Assembly: GCA_026874595.1 (NCBI GenBank)
Contig: CM049318.1
Span: forward strand, 50,680,750-50,744,749
Direction of reading: 5' to 3'
Source of the DNA: Sipunculus nudus
Lineage: Eukaryota; Annelida; Sipuncula; Golfingiida; Sipunculidae
Length of the DNA: 64,000 nucleotides
Part shown: piece after piece, positions 12,401-23,059 of the stretch
Numbering within the stretch: position 1 is the first letter of the stretch
Layout of the letters: the number at the start of each line of letters is the position of its first letter
Program-made: the position numbers and the translations under genes
Notes under the pieces: generated by a model
What the model was told of the DNA's origin: nothing
Databases searched by the model: none
What the model saw: the letters and a program-made list of their open reading frames with translations, nothing else

Positions 12401-13150
12401 CAAGAGATATGGTCTTATTGTTATGGAGTAGGAGAGGGCATATTTGTGACTTGACTTTAAAAAGGAATATTTCTATATTTCATTATTTCGAATATTTAAA
12501 CTTATTTCAATGAAGATCAATTTTGGTTTCAGTCTGTTCTGATATTCAGAGAGAGCCAACAGTATTAATAGATTCTTGAAATTATAGACGCAACTGTTTT
12601 TACTGAGGATTAATTCAGATATGTTGAAACAGCCTTATAACAGCTCTCATAATGGGCATTTAATTGCATGATATGATGACCTGGTCTGAAAATGTTAATA
12701 GGTGTCTGGAAAAAAATAAGATTACAGACTAAGAATATAGTCTTACTCAAAATGATGACTTGAATAATTATGTCAAAAGTCAGGTCACTAGTACCATCTA
12801 ATCCAATAGCAGTTTGTCTCAGTTATGTAACTAAGGGCCAATCAAAATTCTGTATCAAAAAGTCTTCCATTGTGCACATTTCCTGCAGTGTGAGAGAAAT
12901 GGCACAGAGAGGGAGACCACTTTCCTGCTGTAACATCATGTCAACAGATCTGGAATAAAGTCAATTGTCTACCAACCCAGTCTTCTGTCCCTCTCACAAC
13001 CTGTGTTACACATTGTAACAATATTATAGTAAGAGGAAATGAGGTTGCTATTTCATATCACCAGAATTGTTACCTTGTGTTTCATCTTTACACCAGATAT
13101 CATCTTGGGTATTGACAATTGCGGTCCAGAAAATACAGGTCAAGTTGGTG
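9480..13150 (+). pseudogene. Retrotransposon gag fragment in three tandem copies
   Basis: A gag-like unit with two CCHC zinc knuckles is repeated. The best-preserved knuckles are CYRCGEMGHRQFEC and CNYCKNSNHDTCFC, in copy 3 (11700-11860). Upstream are motifs such as LKAIILKGLPAK (9590) and KDPHDLASFKAVLRT. Copies begin at about 9625, 10659 and 11540. Copy 2 lacks about 150 bases present in copy 1 (10270-10420). Copy 3 carries a SINE at 11951 and a further roughly 600-base interruption at 12425-13010, after which it resumes. All copies are frameshifted. No protease or RT follows, and the order of superfamily (Gypsy or Copia) cannot be fixed from gag alone. Confidence 0.6.
11951..12354 (+). mobile_element. 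tRNA-derived SINE with 12-bp target duplication
   Basis: The 5' head resembles a tRNA gene, with an A box at 11962-11978 (TGGCTCAGGGGAGAGCG) and a B box at 12004-12014 (AGTTCGAATCT), the internal RNA polymerase III promoter. A roughly 300-bp tRNA-unrelated body follows, ending in about 22 A residues (12331-12352). TTGAAAACTATA flanks both sides (11939-11950 and 12355-12366), a clean target-site duplication from LINE-driven insertion. It interrupts the third gag copy. The SINE family name is not known to me. Confidence 0.9.
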
Positions 13151-13724
13151 ATAATGACCCTGGTTTGTCAGGTGGAGAAATAATGAACAGAATAAACAAG
13201 TGACCCATGGGTCATGACACTCAGCTGCCAAGCATGACCTGTGACATCATGGGCTGAGATTCACTACGTCCAGTCATATTTTTTAATCATATTTTTGAAG
13301 AACCTATTTACCAATTCTGTTGAAACTCTCTACGATGACAGAAATATATATCACATATGTCTGGTTAAAACACAGTAACTTGATGGTCTGATGGAAAATG
13401 TATGGTTGTTGAGCTGTCAGGAACTTATCCCATAGATTGCTTGATACCTGCAGCTGTCAGTCTCAAAAGGTTAAATGTAAGATCAACATATATATAAAAA
13501 AAAATAAGGAATTCCATGCAAGAATTAATGAGAAATGGGTGCTTCTGTATGAATTTTTATTCAATACAAACCAACTTTACTGAACTTTCATAAATGATGG
13601 TCATATTTTTTAAAGAAATCTTTGACCTAATCCTTTGCGAGATTACATTTATATACATCCCACTGCATTCACTTTAGCAGTTTTTGTGATAATATGTCCA
13701 AAAGGCATTTAAAGATGGCTACCT
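13151..13724. other. Non-coding, no recognised feature
   Basis: No convincing reading frame, RNA or inverted-repeat ends are seen. The composition is AT-rich, like the flanks. Confidence 0.5.
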
Positions 13725-14088
13725 GGTGGCCATATTGGGGTCGGACTTTTTACTGACGGCCACTGACGGCTACTGATGGCCACCAACGGCCAACAGATAT
13801 TACCAACGGCCAAACCGAAATAGGGACAGCCATATCTTATTTTCACCAGGAGTTACAGATGGCCAAACCGAAATACCGACAGCCACCTTATTTTCACTGT
13901 TTACATGGTTTGTGCATGCTGTGAATCTAGACTAGGGATCATACGGAAATACCGAGGGTAAATAGGTATTTCAATTTATTTTACCTTATTACTTATTTCA
14001 AATAAAATTATCAGTCCGAATTATAAGTCTTGCCAAGTATAAATGGCGAATGGAGTGTTTACAGTTTTTTAGGTGAAATTAGGAAAGT

Positions 14089-14343
14089 TTGGACCAATCT
14101 GTAAAACTCACAACACACATGAAAGACGACAATAACATACATCCAAGGCAACTGAAACTGTCGGACTGCATTGGTACAGAAGATAAAGATAGCTCTGGAG
14201 ATGAATTCACCATCTCTGCACCGAGGAGGCGCCATAAATTGAAAAAAAAAGAAAAAAAGCTGCATCCCTCTTGTGATAACTCAGATGACTCAGCAGATGA
14301 CTGTATAAATGAAATACATGCCATCCCTTCTTTTAGAAAATGA
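14089..14343 (+). CDS. Short charged reading frame inside the TIR element
   Basis: An 84-codon frame encodes an acidic serine-rich stretch and a basic block (PRRRHKLKKKEKKLH). A related coding-like run continues in other frames to about 14530. It could be the decayed 5' part of the element's own gene. I recognise no domain and give it little weight. Confidence 0.2.
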   Translation: MDQSVKLTTHMKDDNNIHPRQLKLSDCIGTEDKDSSGDEFTISAPRRRHKLKKKEKKLHPSCDNSDDSADDCINEIHAIPSFRK

Positions 14344-15106
14344 CATGGACGAGTTACAGGCGTTAATCAGGTCAAAAGTGACAACCACTTTATCTCAAAC
14401 TCTGCTTTCACATGACTCTACCTTAACACATTTGCTGCAATGCAAGAATTTTCAGGAAAAATCCCGAACAGCCCGAAAGAAAATGTGTTCTTTCTGGTAC
14501 AAAATACCAAAAACCAGAACAGGGTGAAGGCAGGCAAAAGGTGTGAGTTCTTCGATGATTGTGGAAGTCATAGGCTACCAATACCCTGAAGCTTACATTT
14601 CTGGTAGACGAAAATGGATAAATTATCCAATAGGTGCATGAGAAAACCAAAGGCAGATGAACAGATGGACACTGTGCAAAAATGGCTGCAGGTGGCTAAA
14701 GCTATCCAAGGGCTACATTTGTACAAATTTTTTTCCTGATCGGTCAAACGGTTCCCGAGATATGTGGGTTTATGTGTGGAAACAGACGCACAAATGGATG
14801 CTGGGCAGAGAGGAAAGGTCAGAGGTCGAGGCAAATTGGTTAGGCACCAGTTCACATGTGACCTGATAATTGGTGTAATTTTCGGAAAAAAATCCATCCA
14901 GTAGTCTCAGAGGAGTTCTCCGGAAACAAACGCCGCCGCGGCAGAACCCGGTCAAAAACATAGTATCCGCAAAACCCTGTTTTGGCGGATACAATTAGAA
15001 TGGACACTGCACATGTATCAAACTTGCAATTGGTGGCTCTGATAATCATGAGGGGGGCACCTGTTGGACTCCTTAGTTCATTAGATTGCCAATTTTTCTT
15101 TTTTCT

Positions 15107-15107
15107 T

Positions 15108-15172
<65 letters not shown>
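15107..15172. repeat. (TA)n microsatellite, split by a MITE
   Basis: A near-pure TA tract that resumes after the MITE at 15507-15526. The MITE appears to have inserted into it. Confidence 0.9.
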
Positions 15173-15175
<3 letters not shown>

Positions 15176-15506
15176 AAGGCCCAGATTAGAATCTGGCCCA
15201 ATTTCAAACTGGGCCAGCCCAGATTAAAATCAGTCCACCACAGGATTGTAAACTTAACCAGCCCAGATCAAAATTTTATTCTGGGCCAGCCCAGTTTAAC
15301 ATCAGTCCAGACCAGATTTAAACCCTGAAGTCTTCACCACAGGATTTTAATCTGGACAGGCCCAGATCAAAATTTTAATCTGGGCTGGCCCAGTTTAAAA
15401 CTGGTCTGGCCCAGACCTGAATTTTGATCTGGGCCAGACCAAATCAAAATGTTGATCTGCGCTGGCCCAGTTTGAAATTGGGCCAGATTCTAATCTGGGC
15501 CTTGAC
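15173..15506. mobile_element. 334-bp palindromic MITE inside a (TA)n tract
   Basis: The first 46 bases (starting GTCAAGGCCCAGATTAGAAT) are a perfect reverse complement of the last 46. Between them, GGGCCAGCCCAGAT and AAATTTTAATCTGGGC-type motifs recur in both orientations, so most of the element can fold on itself. It is embedded in TA repeats, so a TA target duplication is likely but cannot be measured. No coding content. Perfect ends suggest recent movement or gene conversion. Confidence 0.85.
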
Positions 15507-16184
15507 ATATATATATATATATATAAGAAACTATACTAGAATGCAAAACATTTTGAGCATGCATGATATTTAAAAGCCTTTCTATTGAATGTGAGGTAAT
15601 TATAAATATTGTGTTCTACTTTCATTAAAATAAACATTATATTCTGTATTATGTTTTCATTAATAATTGCTTTAATTGCATTTCTTATTAAGTAAGGGTG
15701 TTATGTGGCAAATGCAGGGATAAGGTGTGTGTGGGTAATGTGTGGGTGTGTGCAGGCATGATACATTCATTTAATTGAGCCTGTCATCGAAATTAAGGGT
15801 TTTAAAAATATATATAGCTTTAAATTAAAATGGGGCATAATCAGATTTATATGAAGATATGAAGATCAACTATTTACAGCCCTGTGATATAAATTTCCTA
15901 GTAGAGGTATCCCTGTACCTGACCATCTGTAATTCTGTATGGCTCGTGACACATTAAATAATGATTAATTCTAATGCATGTGGACCTAAATTGGTTTTCA
16001 CCACATGCAGCATGTATTGTATGCACATAAGGTGGCCGTCGGTATTTCAATATTGCAATAAACAGTGAAAATGAGGTGGCCGTCGGTATTTAGGGTTGGC
16101 GGTCGGTAACACCTGTTCGCCATCGGTGGCTGTCAGTAGCCTTCGGTGGCTGTCGGTATAAAGTACGAACGGTGGCCATATTGG

Positions 16185-19100
16185 ATTTTTGACAGGTCTG
16201 ACAACAAACATCCTCTAAAAGGGACCAAACATAAAAAAAATTACAGAAACTGCACTGACAAATGGATTTCTATGGTGGCTAAAGGGGCTAACTGGCAGAC
16301 AAAATGGATTTCTGACAAGTTTGACTTTGATATCACAAATCCTTAAGTAAGAGACCAAACTTGTGGCAGTTGCTCCAAAGAATGTTACAGTAATGAATTT
16401 CCAAAACAATAAAAAAGACATGAATAGGTTGGAAAGCTCTCATATAAGATTTATGGACATGCAAATGTAAAAATTGTAAGTCCAATATCTTTTTATTATC
16501 ACCTTGCTTTTTAGTGCGGTCATTAGGGTAGTTAAACTGCAAAACCTGAAAGAAAAGAAATGCAGAAAGCATCACTAAGAGCCTTGTAAAACAAAAAGAG
16601 CCACCCTAAATCCAGTACAGACCCACATATTATCAGAACAAACACTGGCTGGTATATCTGATGATTTGTAAAAAAAATATTTTGATATCTCGGAAACTGC
16701 TATGATTCCATAAAATACCCTGCAATGTTCCCATCATCTTATAAATCAGTAGCAAAACCATAATACAATACTCTCATAGTCTTAATGCCTGGCCGCAGCA
16801 TTTAGTAATTTTTGTTATGCACTAATGATGTTCTCTTATCATTCAATGGGTGAAACAAAAGGGAGTCCTGTATCACAAGTGTCACTCACAATTACAGCAA
16901 CACAGTGAGATGTACAAGTTGGAGTGCATTGGTTATATATACAAGAAAATTAGATTTTGTCTACATAATTAGTTTTTATTGTGAATATCCCTGACCTACG
17001 ACCTTGGCCTTTTGCCCACATGTCAATTGGATTCTTTCTAGAATGATGGGTAACTACTAACCACTCATAACTGGAGTAATCAAGCAACCAATGTGTGAAT
17101 AACTTTGACCTGCAACCTTTAACCTCTTGAACAGCTGACTACAAAATCAATAAGTTATTTATTCAAGCAAAAAGACCAATTAAGGTCTAATCATCGTCAA
17201 AAATCATGAAAATTACATTTTTCTGAAAAACATCTGGTTTTATAGATGTTTGCTATATCTATCTTTTCACAAAAACACGTTCCTGGGGTTGTTTTGTATC
17301 AATTAGAAAAATAAGTATTTTAATTCAGATGTCAACCTCACGTGGGGTGCAAACAGGACCAACTGTCAGCTGGGCGAGAGTTAGCAGCGTGTAAGCTGCT
17401 TATTGGTTAACCATGCGCTCGTGGTATCAGGCAAATGGTTGATTGACAGGCGTGGTGAAGCCGCGGTCAGTCAGCCGGGAAAGAGCTTATCTTTATTACC
17501 GGCACTTACTAATTGGCACTAATTAATACAAACACATCCCCCCTATACGCCTTACCCAGAAGTAAACTGTACATCATATTCCTCCAGTCGCTGAATAATG
17601 TCTATGTCACTGCCCTAAAATATGTAAGTGTCACCCAATAATGGTCCTGGCACCAAGAATATACCCAGATATATGAATTTACCGATTGTTATTTCTGTAA
17701 TATTGACCCTGTTATACACTATAACATTTTCTCCCAGGGTCCATCATTACATTGCCAAAACCATTACCAAATACATCGTTCCTTCTTCTATAATATACAC
17801 TATCTTCAAACTGAACGTCATGGGTAAAAAAAATAGAGTAGAATGAGCGAAGATAAAATTCACTATTTGAACGAGAGACAGTCACATACTGCTGATCACA
17901 AGGTTCCCGTGTTGTTAGTGGAGGATGTAGATAAACGTCGTGGGTGGTGCAGCAATATGGGACTGCGTTGCACGATTGAATTTTGTGAGAGGAACGCGGC
18001 TCCAAGTTACACCACCACGTCGCCTGGTAACAAATTTTGCGAAGTGAACCGCGCCGGAGAGCTCTATGAGAGCGTTCGGTAAAGGAAGAGCGGCCACAGC
18101 ACGATTTAGCGCGTATATGACTGGTGTAAATAATCTAATGAGAGAGAGAGATATGTGTTGCTGCTAGCTATGTAGTGTCTTATATATAATTTTGAGAGGG
18201 AGAGACAAGCTGTTAATTGGATTAGGGTATATGGTGGTCTTAATGAGAGTGCAGAGTAAACAGAGTGATCGTTCTTATCAGTCACTTCACATCTGACGCG
18301 TGCCCCGGCGCGGTAGCCCATGACCTGATTACCGATGCCTGACCCCTCGGACCAGTAAGCTCTGCCTACTTTAGTTTGACAGTTCTGCGGTTGTCATGAT
18401 GCCTAATAAAATCCTTTTTTTAACATTGATAAACCATTAAATTTTATAATTTATATATTGAAACCGATTCTCATCAGAACATTTAGTGAAAAAATACAAC
18501 TGTCACTTGCGCTTATATCCCTGTTTTCCACTCAAAACGAAATTTCTCTTCCCAAACAGTTTTTGGCCATTTTCTCAAAACAGTATTTCAGGAGACTGTA
18601 CAGTCTTCAGAGCGATATTTCTCAAAAACCATCCAATATAGAGTCTTCAAATTTTGCATATAGGTAAATCAACAAGTATTCTAAAATGTGTTTTTTTCTT
18701 TTTCCTATATCGTTTTTAGTGTAGTAGAAATACATTATTTAAACGAAATAAGTACTGTTAACATCACGCATTTTTTTTTAATTTAAAATTCATTATGAAA
18801 AAAAGACAATAAATATATTACAAAAAAAAGCCTGGAGATATTTGTTTGTAACTTCAAATGATACTATTTCCAAATACATACCCTATGCCAATTTTGAGAT
18901 AAATCCAATTAAAAAAAAATAATTTTAAATCATTTCAAGTTTTAAATTTTCAAAGTGGACACTGTTACACTTTTTAAATATATCTCATCTGATAGAGAAT
19001 ATTCTAAAGATTCTAAATATATATACATCACTGTGTCTAAAATTATTATTAATATGAATTCTAAAGCTAAATTAAACCAAGGTTGTTTGACGATGATTAG

Positions 19101-19500
19101 ACCTTAATGTGGCGATCAAGCAGTTTGGTGGGAGGGAACAGTCTGCACAGAGAGAGGGGCATGAGGGGCGCTATGAAAAACAAAGGCAAGACGTTGATGG
19201 TGTGGTAAACAAGCCAGCTGGTCATCGGGATTTGAGGAGAAAAGAGGACTGGACAATGAGGGCCGTACTGAACGTGCCAAGAGAGACAGAGGGTGTATTA
19301 TATGTAAGCTTTGTTTAATTAAAGTGTATTTTTAACCGTTGACTTGTGTTGAGTTGTTCCTGCCCCCTCCAAGTAATCAACCCCTCCTATTAATCCCTTG
19401 TATATCACCCTGCCAGAAGCTTTTGTGGAGGGAAATGTACCCCCTGGGACTTGGGAAGTCAGAAAATTGGTACAGTAAATATGAAGTCTGAATCAAATTG
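16185..19500. other. Non-coding stretch with weak dispersed repeats
   Basis: No reading frame here convinces me. The open frames near 17630-18100 encode nothing recognised. TGACCT-type motifs near 16990 and 17110 (for example TTTGACCTGCAACCTTTAACC) resemble the repeat at 19520-20030. A CG-richer block at 17340-17480 and a purine run (GAGAGAGAG) near 18142 are the only compositional landmarks. Confidence 0.4.
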
Positions 19501-19519
19501 AGTGATGCATACATGAGGC

Positions 19520-20030
19520 ATATGTGAAAGACCGAAAGTTTGAGATGAACAGTTTCAAGCGAAGGTTTGGGATAAACAGTTTAGCTTGAATTATGTTCAC
19601 AAGCATTTGGAACAATTTAGTGTTGTAACCTTGACCTCTGACCTTCGGAACTCAACATCAATAGAGTTCTTCCCCTATTGGTAGGTAAGCCGTATATGAC
19701 AGATGGAGGGTATAGATTTAAAAGTTTGCCTTAAAATGACTCCATAAAAGAAGTGGGTGCTGTGAACTTGACCTGTGACCTCAAAATCAACAAGTCTGGT
19801 CTCCTGTTGGCAGAGAAGCGATATGTCAATACTGGAAGATTTGGAATGAAAAGTCTAGCTTGAAAGTGTCCACAAGCTTTTCAAAGAAGTGGTTCCTCTG
19901 ACCTAGACCTCTGACCTTGTGACCCAAAAATAATTATGGTTCTTCTCATAGCTGTTGGCAGGTGAGCAGTAAGGGAAAGATGGAAGGTTAAGAATGAAAA
20001 TTTTTGCTATAAGAATTAATTCTGTGGGGT
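19520..20030 (+). repeat. Diverged tandem repeat of about 130-137 bp with TGACCT pairs
   Basis: Three to four diverged units share the order AAGTCTAGCTTGAA, CACAAGC, AAAGAAGTGG, a TGACCT pair, ATCAA, TTCTTC or TCTCCTG, and TTGGCAG. The TGACCT pairs start at about 19632, 19769 and 19899. The pairs read on the minus strand as AGGTCA direct repeats with one-base spacing. Sequence of this type is widespread in marine invertebrate genomes as a repeat, so I treat it as repeat DNA and not as a proven regulatory site. Confidence 0.55.
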
Positions 20031-20231
20031 GCAAACACACCCAATAACTCAGATATTATAGGTCGCAGTGACCTAATTTCAGGTTTGCAAGGAGGTTTGC
20101 AATCATTTTGTACCATTTTTAAGACTGCATAGGGTTCATGATGCTAGCCCTAATGGTTAAGTTTGTGTCCTGCTAAAGAATGGCAAGCCAGACTGACAGA
20201 CAGAAGGATGACGGACAAAGACCCGTCACTA

Positions 20232-20262
20232 AAGCACAGCATGACTGAAAGTCAGCTGAGCT
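20232..20262 (+). repeat. Hairpin end of a dispersed element (copy 1)
   Basis: AGCACAGCATGACT and AGTCAGCTGAGCT form imperfect inverted arms with a three-base loop, preceded by a GACAGACAG-rich stretch (about 20185-20215). The same hairpin and GACGGACAG context occurs at 45621 and, inverted, at 50961. Confidence 0.5.
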
Positions 20263-20279
20263 AAAATTCCACAAAATGA

Positions 20280-21177
20280 TTCCAATCTCAGAAATGTGTT
20301 CAATGATGAAAGAGATTATTTAGATTCAAAAATAAGGAGCAGAATAGATACAACAGGACATTCATTTACAGTAACATGGGCCAAGGGGTCAAGTTCTATC
20401 CCTTTCAGGTGAGAATAATTTAGAAAAGGAGAATTTAAATGTCCTTGTGAAGACGTACTGCATGTGACCCAGTGACAATAGAGCAAGACATCTGTCTCTA
20501 ACACCTTGTTACCTGATTAAGATTTGAGAACAGCTAATAAAAATAGGATTAAAAGGAAAGAAACATTAACTGATAACCATACAAAATGTACAGCATATCC
20601 TTAAGTGCTAGTTCAATCAGAATAATGTGTTTCAAAGCACATTTTTGGCCCAAATATATTATCCTATAACTTACAGGTGGGAAAATCAAAACCATGGCAC
20701 AATGGAGTCTAGAACAGCATATACCTGCAAATCCATTTTACTGGACACAAGCATTGGATAACGTTGTTTCAAAAAGATTCCAAAGGTGAAATACCAACAC
20801 ATTTCCACATAAGACTTGCATGACTGTATAGGTGTGATATTTCACTGTTAATAAAACATATATTACTATTAATTGTAGATGTCATCAGGCAGACAGCTCT
20901 GGTAACATGGTTCGCTTTGACAAGTTACATGTCACAGATGGTATAATCTTAAATGTGCAACTTGTAGTGATATCATATCTATCCAGGTACATATCTTGTA
21001 TCGCATTTATACAGTCTATTTAGAGGCAGGCCCAATCCACCGGGGGGGGGGGGGGGGGTTTCAGACCACCAATTTTTTTTTAGACCAATTTTAAACTACG
21101 ACGGGTAAACTGCTCAGAATAATCACCCAATGTTTATAGGAACCCCGCCCCCCTACAAAAAATCCTGGATCCCTGCC
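20280..21177. other. Non-coding, with a poly-G run
   Basis: No gene is seen. A 17-base poly-G run lies at 21042-21058. Confidence 0.5.
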
Positions 21178-21318
21178 TGATAGCATAAGTAGTAATACAG
21201 TTAGATGAAGAAGTTCAGTAAAAGTTATCCTTGTGGCTACATATGTAACAGCATCATGGTAATAAAGAAGCTCAGTCTACATCAGTGACTTGATCATCAA
21301 TGGCCAAGTATTACTTCA
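21178..21318 (+). mobile_element. Candidate 5' LTR of a Gypsy fragment, followed by a PBS
   Basis: The segment ends TTACTTCA immediately before TGGTGGCAGCTGTG (21319-21332), a primer-binding-site-like sequence very close to the TGGTGGCAGCGGTG of the complete Gypsy at 35308. An AATAAAG signal lies near 21263. A gag frame begins about 240 bases downstream. The 5' boundary (TGATAGCA) is a guess from the TG rule. Confidence 0.4.
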
Positions 21319-21559
21319 TGGTGGCAGCTGTGTGTGAATTATTTTATCCGAGGACAGTTGACAATTTTATGGACTGATTCAGTGGAATCTATGGCCAAAC
21401 ACTTGAAAAAGAAATCAAGTGGGACAGACAGGAAGGACAGAGGTTCCTGCCTTGTAATGTTGCCCTGAAGACATGCACGGACATTTTAGTTAATTAACAA
21501 CTCAAAGCCAACCATAACTGAATCTGTCTGGGGATAGAATTATTTTGTGGTATATGGCT

Positions 21560-22680
21560 ACAAATTCACTAAATGTAAGTGGCCCCACAGAAACACACCA
21601 AAAAAATCCTGTTGAACTATGGACATTCTTTGAGAGCCAGGACAAAGTCAGTGCCAACTTCTGAATACATAAACTGCAGCTAACAAGGCTGAGACAGAAT
21701 CAATTAGAAACATTGGATGACTTTGTGACCCCAGTGAGAACGCTTGCACTGAAGTGCGACTTTAGTGACAAAGAACTAAGTCAGCAGCTGCTCAAACTGA
21801 TTATTGCTAGCACTCCATTTTATCAGTTTCATAAAGACCTTTTTTACAAAAGGATACTCAATCAAAATTGCCCCCATTGAAGGATGCTTGTATGAAGCTC
21901 TATCTGCCGGGTAAGATCAAACTGATCAGATGAAACTGCTACAGAGCTCATCCATGGAGTAGAGCACATCATGGCGGCCGAAAATGTAGAAATTGGGTTA
22001 TCAGTCACAAACCACGTCAATGTCCTGCCTGCTATGACGAATGCAAAGGATAAAAGGCCATTGGGCTAAATGCTGCAGAAAAACTCGCAACAGATCACAA
22101 ACCAGAAACAATCGAGGCTGATCTAATACCCCTGTCACTCGCTCACAAGAAGGACAACATCAAGAGATCATTCTAGTGGAAGAAGACCAGCAGGAAGACC
22201 AAACCAAAGAAACCATCAATTCCACTCAGCTGAAGAGTATCAAGACTCTGATGGTGAGACATACAATCAAACATTCTGCTCAATAAAGATCAGAACAAAA
22301 TACATAGATAATGTATGTGATGAAACTCCTCGTGACAAGGCAAATTCATACCTGAGTATCAAACCACCAGGACTTTTACAAGGAAAATATATGCCACAGC
22401 CAAAAATTGACACAAGCGCCTCTGGCAACACATTACTGCTGAGGACATGCATTCCGTCAAATGTACGGCGACTCAGAAAAGGATAACAAATTCCTTATGC
22501 CTTGCAATGTTAAGCTGACAGACTACAATGGGCAAGAGATAAAATGCCTTGGTAAATTAGACATGCTGTTTCTACATGTCATTTCTGATTGGATGAAGAC
22601 TCAATTCTACATCATGGATGTTCCAGCTAGGAGTCCTAGCTCATCAACATTGATGGTAATGCCGGTGAATAATTATTTAT
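21560..22680 (+). pseudogene. Gypsy gag-protease, frameshifted
   Basis: Gag-like sequence includes LTRLRQNQLETLDDFV and LALKCDFSDKELSQQLLKLI, matching the Ty3/Gypsy gag core. A zinc-knuckle region follows with broken frames (HKPRQCPACYDEC, then GHWAKCCRK after a stop). Near 22400 a protease frame appears (IDTSASGNTLLLRT, an altered DTGA-type active site) and continues in the frame 22461-22682 as NVKLTDYNGQEIKCLGK and FYIMDVPA, the beta-strand core of a retropepsin. Several stops and shifts make it non-functional. The protease segment and the 350 bases after it recur at 31760-32790. Confidence 0.75.
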
Positions 22681-22845
22681 AACATTTTAATTTTTTTTTA
22701 TTTACTACATGTTATTAATTATATATATACATGTGCATGTGCAGTGTGGTAGTAGATAAGGAAGCCAGCCAATGATGGGCTGCAATTCTTCTTCTCACCT
22801 GCCTCCATTTTCAATCTTATTTTGCCTAACATTGTATGCTGCAGT

Positions 22846-22916
<71 letters not shown>

Positions 22917-23050
22917 AATCAGAATAAATCAACAGACATATAATTTTATTCACTGACTTCTTCTTCTGTGGTGTGCCAGCAGTGGTCTTGTGGAAGATCC
23001 CTTAAGGGGATAGCATGTAATTGAACCCAGGATCCCAACAAATTGGCGAT
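22681..23050 (+). repeat. Non-coding segment shared with 31985-32790
   Basis: After the protease frame both copies share TTTATTTACTACATGTTATT, GGTAGTAGATAAG, CAATGATGGGCTGCAATT, a (TA)n tract (22850-22914 here), TGTGAATCAGAATAAATCAA and CCTTAAGGGGATAGCATGTA. The shared order shows the two Gypsy fragments belong to one lineage or to a segmental duplication. Confidence 0.8.
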
Positions 23051-23059
23051 GAGGATGAG

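Larger units (their letters stand above)
13739..16170. mobile_element. 2.4-kb element with long inverted ends of GACGGCCAC repeats
   Basis: The left end (from about 13741) is built of ACTGACGGCCACTGACGGCT-type repeats, then CCGACAGCCACCTTATTTTC. The right end (about 16028-16170) is the reverse complement of the same series over roughly 150 bp with some divergence, so these are long terminal inverted repeats made of short subterminal repeats. The 14-bp GGTGGCCATATTGG occurs directly outside both ends (13725-13738 and 16171-16184). It may contain the target duplication or be chance homology. The interior has short frames (14089-14527) and a nested MITE, but no recognised transposase. It is an unclassified DNA transposon. 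Confidence 0.6.

Noticed and set aside
13725-13738. GGTGGCCATATTGG as a firm target duplication
   Set aside because: 14 bp is unusual and similar CCATATTGG text is common in animal repeats; kept only as a direct repeat.
14982-15328. Frames with tyrosine-isoleucine runs
   Set aside because: They are translations of the (TA)n microsatellite.
17628-18097. Overlapping 60-97 codon frames on both strands
   Set aside because: No recognised motif, no clear codon pattern, and equal openness on both strands.
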